DNA of 64,000 nucleotides from Lysinibacillus sp. FJAT-14745 (GCF_001275675.1 NZ_LITM01000006.1:491031-555030), one strand, 5' to 3'. Numbered from the stretch's first letter, positions 16,045 through 24,662 are shown. Made by a program: numbers and translations. The notes: generated by a model not told the origin, from the sequence alone.

Positions 16045-16295
16045 TGAGCGAAATAGATAAACGAAACAGATTAGGTGAAGAACCATTTGCTTATCAAATA
16101 ACGAAAAAGGGAACGATAGTAATATATTATGAAGGTAAACAAATTAAAATTGTAAAGGATAGGGAAGCCGAGCGTCTTATCGCAAGAATCAATGAAGTTA
16201 AAGAAGATATAACTGCAGTACAGTTATTGTTAGCTAAAATTACGGGTAATTTTAAACGTGGTAATGAGAAATTTGGGAAAAATAAAAGAAAATAA
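16044..16295 (+). CDS. Hypothetical protein in two-gene unit
   Basis: An 83-residue, highly charged protein. A small beta segment (GTIVIYYEGKQIKIVKDR) is followed by a helix (AERLIARINEVKEDITAVQLLL) and a Lys/Arg-rich tail. Start ATG overlaps the previous stop. Its stop codon lies at the left edge of a large palindromic repeat, so the native C-terminus may have been altered by that insertion. The function is unknown. Confidence 0.5.
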   Translation: MSEIDKRNRLGEEPFAYQITKKGTIVIYYEGKQIKIVKDREAERLIARINEVKEDITAVQLLLAKITGNFKRGNEKFGKNKRK

Positions 16296-16296
16296 A

Positions 16297-16654
16297 TCAG
16301 GTGTGTTGATTAACCATTTTTATACATCCAAAGAGGCTGATTTCCGCTACGGGCTACTCACTTTGTTGCTGACGCTTCGCTTTCGCACAGAGCAAAGCTT
16401 CCTGCGGGCGAGCGTCGAGCCGCTTCCTCCGCTTCGCTCCGTGCAGGGTCTCGGGCCAACACGATGTTGGTCACGAAGGCGTTATCACAGGATGTGATGG
16501 TTTTAGCCTTCGTTCCTCTATCGCTTTCCCGCGGGAGTCGAGTAGCCCTACGCTACAATCAGTTAAAATGGAAATATATTGGCAAAGTGGTAACGAAAAA
16601 ATCCTTTTATCGCTCAACAATAAACTTATTTTTTCCTAATCAACACGCCTGATC
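16297..16654. repeat. Large palindromic element (MITE-like) with nested hairpins
   Basis: The outer terminal repeats are ATCAGGTGTGTTGATTA (16297-16313) and its complement (16638-16654, one change). A second inverted pair starts CTGATTTCCGCTACGGGCTA (16337-16359) and pairs with 16540-16562. The interior is GC-rich with further hairpins (CCAACACGATGTTGG, GAAGGC...GCCTTC, ATCACAGGATGTGAT). Codons across it are accidental. It shares a 38-base block with 9203-9240 in inverted orientation. The remainder up to 16900 shows no gene. Confidence 0.75.
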
Positions 16655-16900
16655 TATTTATATTTTACAGTAACTTCCTGACTATAATTGTGTGAAATAC
16701 GTGTAATGAAACGCTTATTTTATTACTAATTCATTTGGTCCTTTCCAAGGGTAAGTGAATATTTGAAATTATACGTAGCAAAGGAAGCTTGAAGAATGCG
16801 AAAAGTGACTGAGCAAAGCGATTGGTATGTAGAGCAAAGCTGAATTTGATAGGATTCACCGAGGTGTATCTAAGCACAAGAAACTTTTTTATTAAATACA

Positions 16901-16927
16901 AAAAGGCTGACAAGCTACTCAGCCTCT
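16901..16927 (-). terminator. Terminator of GDSL hydrolase gene
   Basis: AGGCTGA / TCAGCCT stem followed by TTTTTG on the minus strand. Confidence 0.7.
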
Positions 16928-16993
16928 TGTTAGGAAAATAATAAGTAATAATGCATAAACAAAAAGGATAGATTATACTTACAGCCTCTAGCC

Positions 16994-17629
16994 CTATAAC
17001 GGGGAATATCCGAGCTTATTAAGAGCTAAAGCCATTTGATAGTATCCTCTACTATTAGGGTGAACTCCTCCTGATGATATAAAAGCTTTTTCATTTCCCT
17101 TAAATACACTATAGATATCAGCTACTTTAACATTCATTTCCCGACCAAAACTTTTAATCAATGAATTAAACGCTCTAATCCCCTCATCTGCTATAGGAAT
17201 ATCGCTAAATGGATTGTATAAATTCTGTAACCGTAAAATATATTTATCTTGTTTGTCTAGATGATGAATTCTTTCTAATATTTTTGAGATGTTTTTCCCT
17301 GCTTGCTTAATAGCACGAGATACACTTTCTTCGTTTTTATTGATTTGAAATTTTTTAGCAGCGTTGATTAAATCATTCCCTCCAGCTGTGATCGTGATGA
17401 TATTTGCACACTTTACAGCTTCCGTCACAATCGGGGCATTAAGTATAGTTAAAACATCCTCTGTCGTTGCTCCGGACCTTGCGAATTTTTGATGAAAAAT
17501 TCGCTTTTTTAATATTTGCTGGCTTAGACATCTGTAATATTCAACAAATCCAGGGTCCAAAAACGGAACACCGATACCAACAGTAAGGGAATCGCCTATC
17601 GCAAGATAACGTAAATGATTGAAATCCAT
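16994..17629 (-). CDS. GDSL/SGNH-family lipase or esterase
   Basis: A 211-residue SGNH hydrolase. Block I AIGDSLTVGIG (nucleophile Ser) is near residue 13, block III GGND is near residue 84, and block V SGGVHPNSRGY supplies the catalytic Asp/His region near the C-terminus. It resembles Bacillus YpmR-type enzymes but shows no signal peptide or membrane anchor, so it is probably cytoplasmic. GAGGTG precedes the ATG. The substrate is unknown. The 17630-17950 stretch after its start shows no gene. Confidence 0.85.
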   Translation of the reverse strand: MDFNHLRYLAIGDSLTVGIGVPFLDPGFVEYYRCLSQQILKKRIFHQKFARSGATTEDVLTILNAPIVTEAVKCANIITITAGGNDLINAAKKFQINKNEESVSRAIKQAGKNISKILERIHHLDKQDKYILRLQNLYNPFSDIPIADEGIRAFNSLIKSFGREMNVKVADIYSVFKGNEKAFISSGGVHPNSRGYYQMALALNKLGYSPL

Positions 17630-17950
17630 ATTTCACCTCAACTAATTAGTTATAATTCTTATCATATTCAGCGAAATGTGGATGGGAAGCATTAAAAAGA
17701 ATGGGGAAACGATGCCTAGACAAAGATAGCAATTCTCGTCACAAAGAATCGATAAAAAAATTATCATTACTTCTTTTTAAACTGAAATTGACACAGTAAC
17801 TTGTATAGTTTAGCTTTTTTAGACATCAAAAAATCTCACTTACTTATGATAAGGTTCTCCTTAGTGTTAAGGATTGTCAGAACTAATTGTTGGAACTATA
17901 AAGATCTTGGTGGTTGGTACAGTGAGACAATTTGAGGGGAATGTGCAGTA

Positions 17951-17988
17951 AAAAAGCTGATTAGAATATTCAAATCAGCTTTTGGTTT
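17951..17988. terminator. Bidirectional terminator
   Basis: AAAAGCTGATT / AATCAGCTTTT with A and T runs on opposite sides. It closes the small membrane-protein gene at 17989. Confidence 0.7.
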
Positions 17989-18180
17989 TTAGCTTTTTTC
18001 CGTTTCCTCTTTTTTGCTTCTAAGTAGCAATGCCATGAATAAAAAACTTGCTACCCAAAAGGAAAAGAGAAAATTTTCAAGCAAAGGCAAATTACCGTTT
18101 TTGAAATAATCCCAAACAGTAGTAAATAAAAACAGTGTGACAAAGAAAGCGATATATAAGCATTTTCCGAATGTCGTCAA
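17989..18180 (-). CDS. Small two-helix membrane protein
   Basis: A 63-residue protein with membrane helices at about residues 7-22 and 38-54 and a charged tail (SKKEETEKS). TTG 18180 follows AAAGAGGTG at six bases. No family recognised. The region 18181-18452 to its right has no visible gene and leads into the prophage remnant. Confidence 0.6.
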   Translation of the reverse strand: MTTFGKCLYIAFFVTLFLFTTVWDYFKNGNLPLLENFLFSFWVASFLFMALLLRSKKEETEKS

Positions 18181-18452
18181 TTAAAGCACCTCTTTATGTA
18201 ATAATAGGAAATAAAAATATAAATTGTAGCTGTGAATAGAAAAAGGGTCGCTGATATAGAAAGAATTACTCTAAGTAACAAATGGGGAGGTCATGACGGT
18301 CAACTAACGCCACAACCTAATAAGTGCGTGCGATACACTCAATATTAATTTGTGCAAATTGATGATACTTATACATTAAAAATGCCGCTGCTTTTGCAGA
18401 ATCAAAGAGAAGTTCGAAAAAAGAATGATTAAGGTTAAAAAAACGATAAACG

Positions 18453-19036
18453 ATGGCTGCAATAAAAGCTGGATATGCTCCTGATAGCGCTCATGTAAGA
18501 GGGAGTAAGCTAGTAAGGTTGCCGCTGAAATCCGTAGACTGAAAGGTGAACAAGGGAAAGGGATATTTTTAGATGCTATGGATGTTTTAGATAAATACAT
18601 CCGCATCGCATTTGCTGATATTACCGAATACGTTTCATTTGGTCAACGAGGGCAACAAGTCATTGGTATGCATGGACCTTTAGTGGACAAGGGAACTAAA
18701 AAGCCTATAATAGAAACGGTGAATTTTGTGGACTTGAATAAATCATCACATATAGATGGTGCTATCGTAACAGAAGTAAAACAGGGGAAAGATAGTATTG
18801 GAATCAAGTTAGCTGACAAAATGAAAGCATTAGATTTTCAGGCTAAACACTTTGATTTACTTGGTGACAGAGAACAACGACAATTACATAATGAACAAGC
18901 AAGATTGAACATTGATAAAACGAAAGTAGAAATAGAAAAGCTTGGTTCAGATGACCAAAACGGACCGATTGAAATTAAGATTGTTAGCAAAAAAGAGAAT
19001 GATATTATACAAGAAATATTGGCGTTTGCGAAATAA
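18453..19036 (+). pseudogene. Frameshifted, N-truncated phage terminase small subunit
   Basis: The first part, from 18453, encodes AAIKAGYAPDSAHVRGSKLV. A frame change near 18517 is followed in another frame by AAEIRRLKGEQGKGIFLDAM, DVLDKYIRIAFADITEYVSFG and a C-terminal helix. Both parts together form the conserved body of PBSX-type terminase small subunits. The N-terminal DNA-binding part is missing. An intact but different small subunit is at 27840, so this is a relic of another or an earlier phage module. Confidence 0.75.
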
Positions 19037-19050
19037 TCATTTTTCTGCAT

Positions 19051-19078
19051 AAAAAAAGCAACCTTAATTGGCTGCTTT
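19051..19078 (-). terminator. Terminator overlapping the end of the HicB-like gene
   Basis: AGCAGCC / GGTTGCT stem followed by seven T on the minus strand. The stem includes the last codons of the gene at 19064. Confidence 0.7.
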
Positions 19079-19495
19079 CTTATCGTTTTGTTCTAATCCT
19101 AAAGCATCTTTAAGAGACGCTTGAAGAATCTGAGAAAAATTTAAACCAGCATCTTCAGCAGCATCTCTTAACCAACGAGGTAATGTGCAGTTCTTTGTGA
19201 CAGCTTTATTTGCTGCCTCGTTTCGATATGGTGGCATGTAAACATCTACAAAGATAATTCGATCAGTCGAGTCGAATAACTCGATCTTGTCAGGAGTTGA
19301 AGGTACTGGAATTGGTAAATCCTTCTCTTCTAATTCAAGAATACGAAATGCCAACATCTCTTTTGCTTCTCGGATGCCTGTTAAAATATCTTCAGCAGTA
19401 ATCGCTGTACCTGGGAAATCAGGAAAGTACATTGAGTAATTGCTTTCAGCTACTTCAGCAACAACTGGGTAAACGAAATGATTTGGGTAACTCAT
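19064..19495 (-). CDS. HicB-family antitoxin-like protein
   Basis: A 143-residue protein. The N-terminal HicB fold (VYPVVAEVAESNYSMYFPDFPGTAI) is followed by a helical C-terminal part (TLPRWLRDAAEDAGLNFSQI) that resembles a ribbon-helix-helix or HTH DNA-binding region. HicB antitoxins neutralise the RNase HicA. No HicA-like ORF lies on either side, so this is an orphan, as is common in phages. It is oriented against the surrounding phage genes and has its own terminator. Confidence 0.75.
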   Translation of the reverse strand: MSYPNHFVYPVVAEVAESNYSMYFPDFPGTAITAEDILTGIREAKEMLAFRILELEEKDLPIPVPSTPDKIELFDSTDRIIFVDVYMPPYRNEAANKAVTKNCTLPRWLRDAAEDAGLNFSQILQASLKDALGLEQNDKKAAN

Positions 19496-19642
19496 TTGTT
19501 AAATACCCCAATTCTAATTTATTTTTTGTATTTCTTTATTTAATTTCGTTAGAAGGTAAAGTAATGGGTGAAACAGAGAGGGGTTAGAAATTAACCCCTG
19601 ATGTCTGCTCGATACTCTTTAGAGTACCACGTTTGATAACTT

Positions 19643-20020
19643 GCAGACTTTATCTCATGTGTAACATGGCGCAAACAAGCTGAGAACCTAGCTAACTTCA
19701 TGAAGAAAGGTAACTTAATAGGTTTGGAAGGGCGAATCCAAACAGGCAGTTATAAGGGGCAGGATGGCAAGCGTGTGTACACTACAGACGTTGTAGCCGA
19801 TAGTATTCAATTTTTAGAACCACGTTCAAACGGCACAGGAGGCTCACAGAACAATTCAAACTATGAATCTAGTACAAATACAGGTGGAACGTATAAAGGC
19901 GGTTCACAGGGCAATTATGGAGGAAATAATAACCAGCCGAATTATGCAAGAGTGGATGAAGATCCGTTTGCTAATAGTAAGGGGCCGATTGAGGTTTCAG
20001 ACGACGATTTACCATTCTGA
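19643..20020 (+). pseudogene. ssb: 5'-truncated single-stranded DNA-binding protein
   Basis: Open frame from 19643 encodes [20 protein letters not shown] followed by [20 protein letters not shown], the middle and end of the SSB OB-fold. A Gly/Asn/Ser-rich linker and the acidic tail DDDLPF, which recruits partner proteins, follow. The first 45 or so residues of a normal SSB are absent, and the frame upstream has stops. A protein from the internal ATG 19700 would lack half the OB-fold. It is probably inactive. Confidence 0.78.
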
Positions 20021-20108
20021 TTTTGGTTGAACAGGGAATAAGGAGCCAACACAGACCCGTATTACCTTATAACATACTATTTTTATTCGAATACTAGGAG
20101 GAATTATA

Positions 20109-20507
20109 ATGCAAAATCAAATGATTAATCTAGACAACTTCGCTGGTGGAGCAGTAACAGAAAAATTAAATGCTGAGTTGCAAAAGGTCTTAGCTAACAT
20201 TGCTGACCCGAATACAGATCATAAGAAAGCTCGTAAAGTTAGCATGACAATGACTTTGAAAGCAAATGAAAGTCGAGGTTTAGCAACAGTTACTGTAGAT
20301 GTGAAATCAACTCTTGCACCAAGTAAAGGTGTAGAAACTCAAATGATGATTGATTTTGATAGCAAAGGAAATGTAGTAGGTGCTGAATTAAAATCTGGTA
20401 TTCCTGGACAAACGTACTTCGATGGTGATGGTGTTAAAACTGACACTGGGGAGCCGGTAGAAAAGGTTGAAAATGCGCAGCCTTTAAAAGTTGTGCAGTT
20501 CAAATAA
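20109..20507 (+). CDS. Phage replication-terminator-like protein
   Basis: A 132-residue protein of the type annotated in many Bacillus and Lysinibacillus phages as replication terminator protein (N-terminal ITDLDxF-like MINLDNFAGGAVTEKLNAEL; KVSMTMTLKANESR; a C-terminal beta-rich domain). AGGAGG precedes the ATG. It is the first gene of an early-type cluster with the next three genes. The biochemical role is not established by this sequence. Confidence 0.7.
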   Translation: MQNQMINLDNFAGGAVTEKLNAELQKVLANIADPNTDHKKARKVSMTMTLKANESRGLATVTVDVKSTLAPSKGVETQMMIDFDSKGNVVGAELKSGIPGQTYFDGDGVKTDTGEPVEKVENAQPLKVVQFK

Positions 20508-20552
20508 ATCAAACAAAAAAATAAAAAAATTAAATGAAAAGAGGAAAAAAAT

Positions 20553-21263
20553 ATGTTAAAAAACGCAATGGAATATTTAGTAGGATTAGCACGCCCAACA
20601 GTTATCGAGGTAGAAGGACAAAACTTTTCAACAGTTGATTTAACACGAATTAAAGAACAGGCAAATGTTAGCGAGTTGCAAGTGAATACACTTACAGGAT
20701 TAGTTGATTATATTAAATCTCAATTCGATGGCGAAAAACAATTAATGATTCAAGTTAAATCACCAACTGATGTGCGCCTGTTTGATGCACTTGATAGCAC
20801 AAATGACCGTCGTACTTATATTCAAGCAAAGGCATTGCTGCCAACTATCACATTCGAAAGATTTATCGATCGTGAAGAATTCCAAATTATGATGCAGGCT
20901 AATTTCGTGGATAACACCGACAAGCAAATTGTTTTAGACATCATCAGTAACATTGTTGAAGATGGTAGCGCTGAAATTAAGGACAATGGAATGGCTCAAC
21001 AGGTTACTGTGAAAAAAGGTGTTGCATCTGTAGGGTATGAAACGATTCCTGGACGTGTGGCATTAAAACCATTCCGAACATTTGCTGAAGTCACTCAGCC
21101 AGAGAGTGAATTTATTTTAAGATTACGAGAAGGTTCAAGAGTTGCATTATTTGAAGCTGATGGTGGGGCATGGGAACTCAACGCTATTCATTCAATCAAA
21201 GAACATCTGACAACTGAATTAGAGGAACAAATTGCGGCTAAAAAACTATTTATCATCGGTTAA
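20553..21263 (+). CDS. Conserved phage early protein, function unknown
   Basis: A 236-residue soluble protein. The N-terminal region reads VIEVEGQNFSTVDLTRIKEQ. The middle has RRTYIQAKALLPTITFERFIDREEF, and the end contains VALFEADGGAWELNAI. It travels with the replication-terminator-like gene in related phages, as far as I can judge, and may be a DUF2303-like protein. A terminator directly follows. No catalytic motif seen. Confidence 0.6.
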   Translation: MLKNAMEYLVGLARPTVIEVEGQNFSTVDLTRIKEQANVSELQVNTLTGLVDYIKSQFDGEKQLMIQVKSPTDVRLFDALDSTNDRRTYIQAKALLPTITFERFIDREEFQIMMQANFVDNTDKQIVLDIISNIVEDGSAEIKDNGMAQQVTVKKGVASVGYETIPGRVALKPFRTFAEVTQPESEFILRLREGSRVALFEADGGAWELNAIHSIKEHLTTELEEQIAAKKLFIIG

Positions 21264-21271
21264 TTAAATCG

Positions 21272-21296
21272 AAGGTGCTTCGGCACCTTTTCCTTT
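21272..21296 (+). terminator. Rho-independent terminator
   Basis: AAGGTGC-TTCG-GCACCTT, a stable tetraloop hairpin followed by TTCCTTTT. Confidence 0.75.
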
Positions 21297-21315
21297 TATG
21301 ACATGGAGGGCAAAC

Positions 21316-21732
21316 ATGAGTAAAACAAAATACGGAAATAAGAAAGTTGTACATGACGGAATTACATTCGATTCAGCGATGGAAGCAAAGTATTATGATC
21401 TTTTGAAACAGCTACAAGCACAAGGTATTGTGACCTCCTTTGAATTACAGCCAAGGTTTGTGCTATTGCCAAAGTTCGAAAAGAACGGCAAGAAATATCG
21501 CGAGATTGGTTATAACGCTGATTTTACTGTTCATTATGCAGATGGGCATACAGAAGTAGTCGACATTAAGGGAATGGTTACACAGCAGTTTGAGTTGAGA
21601 AAGAAGTTATTTGAATATCGTTATCCGCACGAATTAAAGCTTCTAACATATTCAAAGATTGATGGTGGTTGGATAACTCATGATGATCTTAAAAAGGCTA
21701 GGAAAGCACGTAAGCAAGCAAAAGTAGGGTGA
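21316..21732 (+). CDS. DUF1064 phage endonuclease-like protein
   Basis: A 138-residue protein. The start KTKYGNKKVVHDGITFDSAM and the core EAKYYDLL, YNADFTVHYADGHTEVVDIKG and FELRKKLFEYRYP match the DUF1064 family. That family has a nuclease-like E...D...(E)xK pattern (here VVDIKG) and is thought to act in recombination or packaging. ATG 21316 follows GGAGG. It is followed after a short gap by the zinc-finger gene. Confidence 0.82.
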   Translation: MSKTKYGNKKVVHDGITFDSAMEAKYYDLLKQLQAQGIVTSFELQPRFVLLPKFEKNGKKYREIGYNADFTVHYADGHTEVVDIKGMVTQQFELRKKLFEYRYPHELKLLTYSKIDGGWITHDDLKKARKARKQAKVG

Positions 21733-21737
21733 GGAAA

Positions 21738-21947
21738 ATGAACACGGTACGCAAGGAAGTTAAACAGCGTAGAGAAAGGTTAATCAATCAACAGGACCAC
21801 ATAGCTTTTCTCGAATGTCGAGGATGTCCGAAACGTAGAGCATATGACCCTACTAAAAAGTGCGGAAGATGCAAGACTTATAGGCAACTAAGAAACATCG
21901 GGAAAGAGCTTGAGCAGATTAGTCGTTTGCGAAGGTGGAGTAAGTGA
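21738..21947 (+). CDS. Small phage zinc-finger protein
   Basis: A 69-residue basic protein with CRGCPKRRAYDPTKKCGRC, a CxxC ... CxxC zinc knuckle, as in the small zinc-finger proteins encoded in Bacillus phage early regions. ATG 21738 sits behind GGTGAGG; GTG 21729 overlaps the previous stop and is the alternative. It may bind nucleic acid; this is inferred. Confidence 0.65.
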   Translation: MNTVRKEVKQRRERLINQQDHIAFLECRGCPKRRAYDPTKKCGRCKTYRQLRNIGKELEQISRLRRWSK

Positions 21948-21987
21948 ATTTTTGAAAGAAAATGTTCAGTAAAATTCAATTCCTTAG

Positions 21988-22404
21988 TCAATTTGTAAAT
22001 TCAGATAGCTTTTTGAATTCTTCTGGAGTAATGTTTTTGGCTTCATATGAAATCACTTTATTCTTATTTTTAAAATCTCCAGCAGGGATACGAAAAGTAA
22101 TGCGTATTTGTGAATAAGGTGGATTTATAGGGCCTTCGTAACCAAGCGCTCTTAACGTTACATCATAATAGTCTTCCTGAATATTTCTTTGAATTTTTTC
22201 AATTCGTCCAGATGTGAATAATTGCATTTTTCCGTGTGTAGACATTGCTTCAAGGATAGATGGACCTAATTCACGTAAAAATGCTAACTCTAATATACTC
22301 GGTGGTTGATCTTGAGGTAAATATTCTATATCTGATTTTGCAAAAGCAGAATTTATTATTAGGAGACTCAATAAAAGTAAGGAGACGATTTTTATTTTTT
22401 TCAT
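21988..22404 (-). CDS. Secreted DUF3888-type protein
   Basis: A 138-residue precursor with a signal peptide (MKKIKIVSLLLLSLLIINSA, then FAKS) and a mature domain containing PSILELAFLRELGPSILEAM, ALGYEGPINPPYSQIRITFR and a C-terminal helix. This pattern matches the DUF3888 proteins of Bacillus spores and prophage-linked loci. ATG 22404 is preferred over 22425 because the signal peptide begins there. It is convergent to the phage genes. The function is unknown. Confidence 0.68.
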   Translation of the reverse strand: MKKIKIVSLLLLSLLIINSAFAKSDIEYLPQDQPPSILELAFLRELGPSILEAMSTHGKMQLFTSGRIEKIQRNIQEDYYDVTLRALGYEGPINPPYSQIRITFRIPAGDFKNKNKVISYEAKNITPEEFKKLSEFTN

Positions 22405-22626
22405 ATATTTAAATCCTTTCTGCATTTGTTCTTGTTATTTGCAGATATAAGAAATTTTATGTATATGAATTTGAATAAATATCAAATTAACCTAACTGAA
22501 CAATATGAGGAAAGAAACTATAAAAAAGGCCACTCGGTGGAAAGTGACCCTAAACCCAAAAATCAGAAGGGAGGTGCCTAACTATTATTATTTATTGACC
22601 ATCATAGCTATCAACAGATGTTTTTG

Positions 22627-22746
22627 TTAATACGATCTATTCATGAAACTAGCACCGACAATAATTAGAAGAATGAACAGTACAACGATAAAAGCGAATG
22701 GGTTTCGTTCGCGACGCTCTTCGCGAAATTCTCCACAGTATTCCAT
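22627..22746 (-). CDS. YjcZ-like tiny membrane protein
   Basis: A 39-residue protein. A charged head (MEYCGEFREERRERNP) replaces the usual Gly/Tyr-rich head, and is followed by the family helix [28 protein letters not shown] precedes the ATG. It is a diverged paralogue of the copies at 14581 and 23142. Confidence 0.8.
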   Translation of the reverse strand: MEYCGEFREERRERNPFAFIVVLFILLIIVGASFMNRSY

Positions 22747-22889
22747 AAAATATCCCTCCTTTCTATAATCTATAATATGTAGAGTTATAAAAATGAGAGG
22801 TGGCGTTAATCTAATTAATATTTTCTTTTGAAAAAAATATACATGTTACGTATTTTGAGAAAGGTTTTGAGAAGGGAGGAGATTGAAAT

Positions 22890-23069
22890 ATGAAAGCTAT
22901 AGAAGAGTTAGAAAAAAGACTTAGAGGTGAAATGGCTTCCAGAATGGATGATAGGGATATTGTAGACATCCTTGAAGTTCTTCAGGGTGCTAGACAGGAA
23001 ATCGAACGTTTAAATCAAGTAATTACCAAACTTAGGGTAGAGCCATGTCCAATTTGTGATGAACAATAA
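22890..23069 (+). CDS. Small coiled-coil protein with C-terminal CxxC
   Basis: A 59-residue protein. Charged heptad-like helices (AIEELEKRLRGEMASRMDDR, LQGARQEIERLNQVITKLR) end in EPCPICDEQ, half of a metal-binding knuckle. GGGAGGAG stands ten bases before the ATG. It lies between two YjcZ-like genes on the opposite strand. No known family. Confidence 0.55.
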   Translation: MKAIEELEKRLRGEMASRMDDRDIVDILEVLQGARQEIERLNQVITKLRVEPCPICDEQ

Positions 23070-23070
23070 T

Positions 23071-23575
23071 TACTGTACACTTTGAGGAAAGAAACTATTA
23101 AAGGGTCACCAGACTAGGAGGCGACCCTTAAATCGGAAATGTTAATATCCAGTCATGAATGTAGCGCCGACAATAATTAGAAGAATAAATAGAACAACAA
23201 TTAAGGCAAATGTAGAACCATTACCGCCGCCGTAATAGCCGCAGTTATTAAAGCCACCAACATTTCCACCATAGTATCCCATAAAGCACACCTCCTTTCT
23301 ACAATATATAATATGTTAGCTGTAGAGAAGGAGTATGGTTGATAAACCATTTAGCTATAGGCATTAAAAAATATATTTTTGTGAGATAAGACCATAAAAA
23401 AAGGGCCACTTGGGATGGAGTGACCCTTAGTAAAATAGATTAGGAGGCGTAAGGCTAAATTAGCTTTACCTTACTATTATTATGATGTGATAGCTATGTT
23501 TGTATAGTGAATTGCCTGTGAAATAGATTTAAAAATAAAAAAGCCGCAGCGTCGTCACACGCTACAGCTCAGAAT
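23071..23575. repeat. Long direct repeat, copy B
   Basis: Second copy of the segment at 14511-15010, including its YjcZ-like gene and three hairpins. The duplicated block now lies on both sides of the eroded left arm of the prophage. Apart from the YjcZ-like gene it contains no gene up to 23634. Confidence 0.75.
23142..23282 (-). CDS. YjcZ-like tiny membrane protein
   Basis: A 46-residue protein: Gly/Tyr-rich head ([20 protein letters not shown]) and the helix [19 protein letters not shown]. It is nearly identical in the helix to the 14581 copy. Its own ribosome site (GGAGG) and a GGGTCGCC/GGTGACCC terminator (23101-23130) are present. Confidence 0.85.
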   Translation of the reverse strand: MGYYGGNVGGFNNCGYYGGGNGSTFALIVVLFILLIIVGATFMTGY

Positions 23576-23634
23576 TGGTTATGCCCTTTGAGGTTTATCA
23601 AAAGTATTATACCACAACTTAGGAGGGCAAACCT

Positions 23635-24054
23635 ATGAAACAAGGGCAAAAACAATTAAATCGTTATCAGTTGGACAAGGCAATTAAGAAGTATCACGAC
23701 AACATGTGCAAGTACATGAGAATGAAGGATGAGCTTGATTCATTAACAGTTGCTGCATCTACAGCACAATATGGAATTGAAGCAACAATGCCAAAAGCAG
23801 TTGGAAGTACAAGCGATCCAGTACATGCACATGTTCAAATTAGAGCTTCACGTGAGGTTCGTATTAACAAAATCAAAGATGAATTATTAATGGTTCAAAA
23901 TCTAACAGACAAGGTAACTGGCGACATCGAGCAAGAAGTGCTTTATTGGTTGCTTGAGGGCATGCCTTTCCGTTGGATTGGTGCAAAACTTAATATGAGT
24001 CATACAAGCGTACAGCGAGTGCGTGAACGAGTTATTGATATGATGATGAAGTAA
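23635..24054 (+). CDS. ArpU/RinA-type phage late-gene regulator
   Basis: A 139-residue protein. A helical N-terminus (LDKAIKKYHDNMCKYMRMKD) is followed by a C-terminal sigma-region-4-like helix-turn-helix (FRWIGAKLNMSHTSVQRVRE). This layout is that of ArpU-family regulators that activate late phage transcription. AGGAGG precedes the ATG. It sits just left of the foreign insert and some 4 kb before the terminase genes, the usual relative position. Confidence 0.78.
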   Translation: MKQGQKQLNRYQLDKAIKKYHDNMCKYMRMKDELDSLTVAASTAQYGIEATMPKAVGSTSDPVHAHVQIRASREVRINKIKDELLMVQNLTDKVTGDIEQEVLYWLLEGMPFRWIGAKLNMSHTSVQRVRERVIDMMMK

Positions 24055-24075
24055 CCTTCGGGTTGCTTCTTTTTT
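24048..24075 (+). terminator. Rho-independent terminator
   Basis: GAAGTAACC-TTCG-GGTTGCTTC followed by six T. The stem begins within the last codon of the regulator gene. Confidence 0.85.
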
Positions 24076-24269
24076 AATTTAGCAGAATCTTATGTACTAT
24101 TATGAATATAACTGAAAAATTTGGAAACCTTATGATACGCTTAGTTTTTATAGTTTTTAAGATATAAACATCGTTTCTAATTCAACTAACGGTGCAGTTT
24201 AGTTCAATAAGAGGTACGATATTTAGGAATATTAGAACTAAAATATGAGGGAAACAGGAGGATGAATTA

Positions 24270-24371
24270 ATGAGTAAAACAGTTGCTTTTTCAGTTACTA
24301 CAAAACAAGTGAAAGAAGCTGCTACTTTACAAGAATTGGGTATAGATGAAGATATGGACAATAAAGCATAG
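24270..24371 (+). CDS. Candidate 33-residue peptide
   Basis: The tiny ORF, MSKTVAFSVTTKQVKEAATL followed by an acidic end, sits seven bases after a strong AGGAGG. It has no terminator of its own and points toward the convergent small membrane-protein genes. No family recognised. It could be a signalling or leader peptide, or chance. Confidence 0.35.
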   Translation: MSKTVAFSVTTKQVKEAATLQELGIDEDMDNKA

Positions 24372-24407
24372 TCCATACTTCACCACTATACAAAAAGATA
24401 TTGTTAC

Positions 24408-24662
24408 TTATCTGCTAATCGTTTTTACACTTTGTTGATATATGAAAACACTGCTTATTATTCCAAGGCTACCAAGTAACAAAATCCATACGTGGTTAGA
24501 AAAAAATCCATACACCAGAATTGCACTACCAATAATTCCACTTGAAAATGCGCTGAATACTATGGATTTTTTTGTTGGTTTAGGGAATCGAATAGAGGTT
24601 CCTAGATTTTTATTTCCCCATTCACAAGCGGCATCCATTATCATATACATTTTGTCCAACAT
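24408..24662 (-). CDS. Small membrane protein of the TetR operon
   Basis: An 84-residue protein with a soluble N-terminal 35 residues (MLDKMYMIMDAACEWGNKNL) and two adjacent membrane helices (residues about 36-55 and 58-75). GGGAGAG precedes ATG 24662. It is third in a minus-strand run behind the TetR gene and the 78-residue membrane protein. The function is unknown. Confidence 0.6.
   Translation of the reverse strand: MLDKMYMIMDAACEWGNKNLGTSIRFPKPTKKSIVFSAFSSGIIGSAILVYGFFSNHVWILLLGSLGIISSVFIYQQSVKTISR

Noticed and set aside
16258..16652. Two plus-strand ORFs of 79 and 62 residues
   Set aside because: They arise from the large palindromic element; codons follow the repeat, not a protein.
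18376..18606. 76-residue minus-strand ORF
   Set aside because: Shadow of the terminase small-subunit relic on the other strand.
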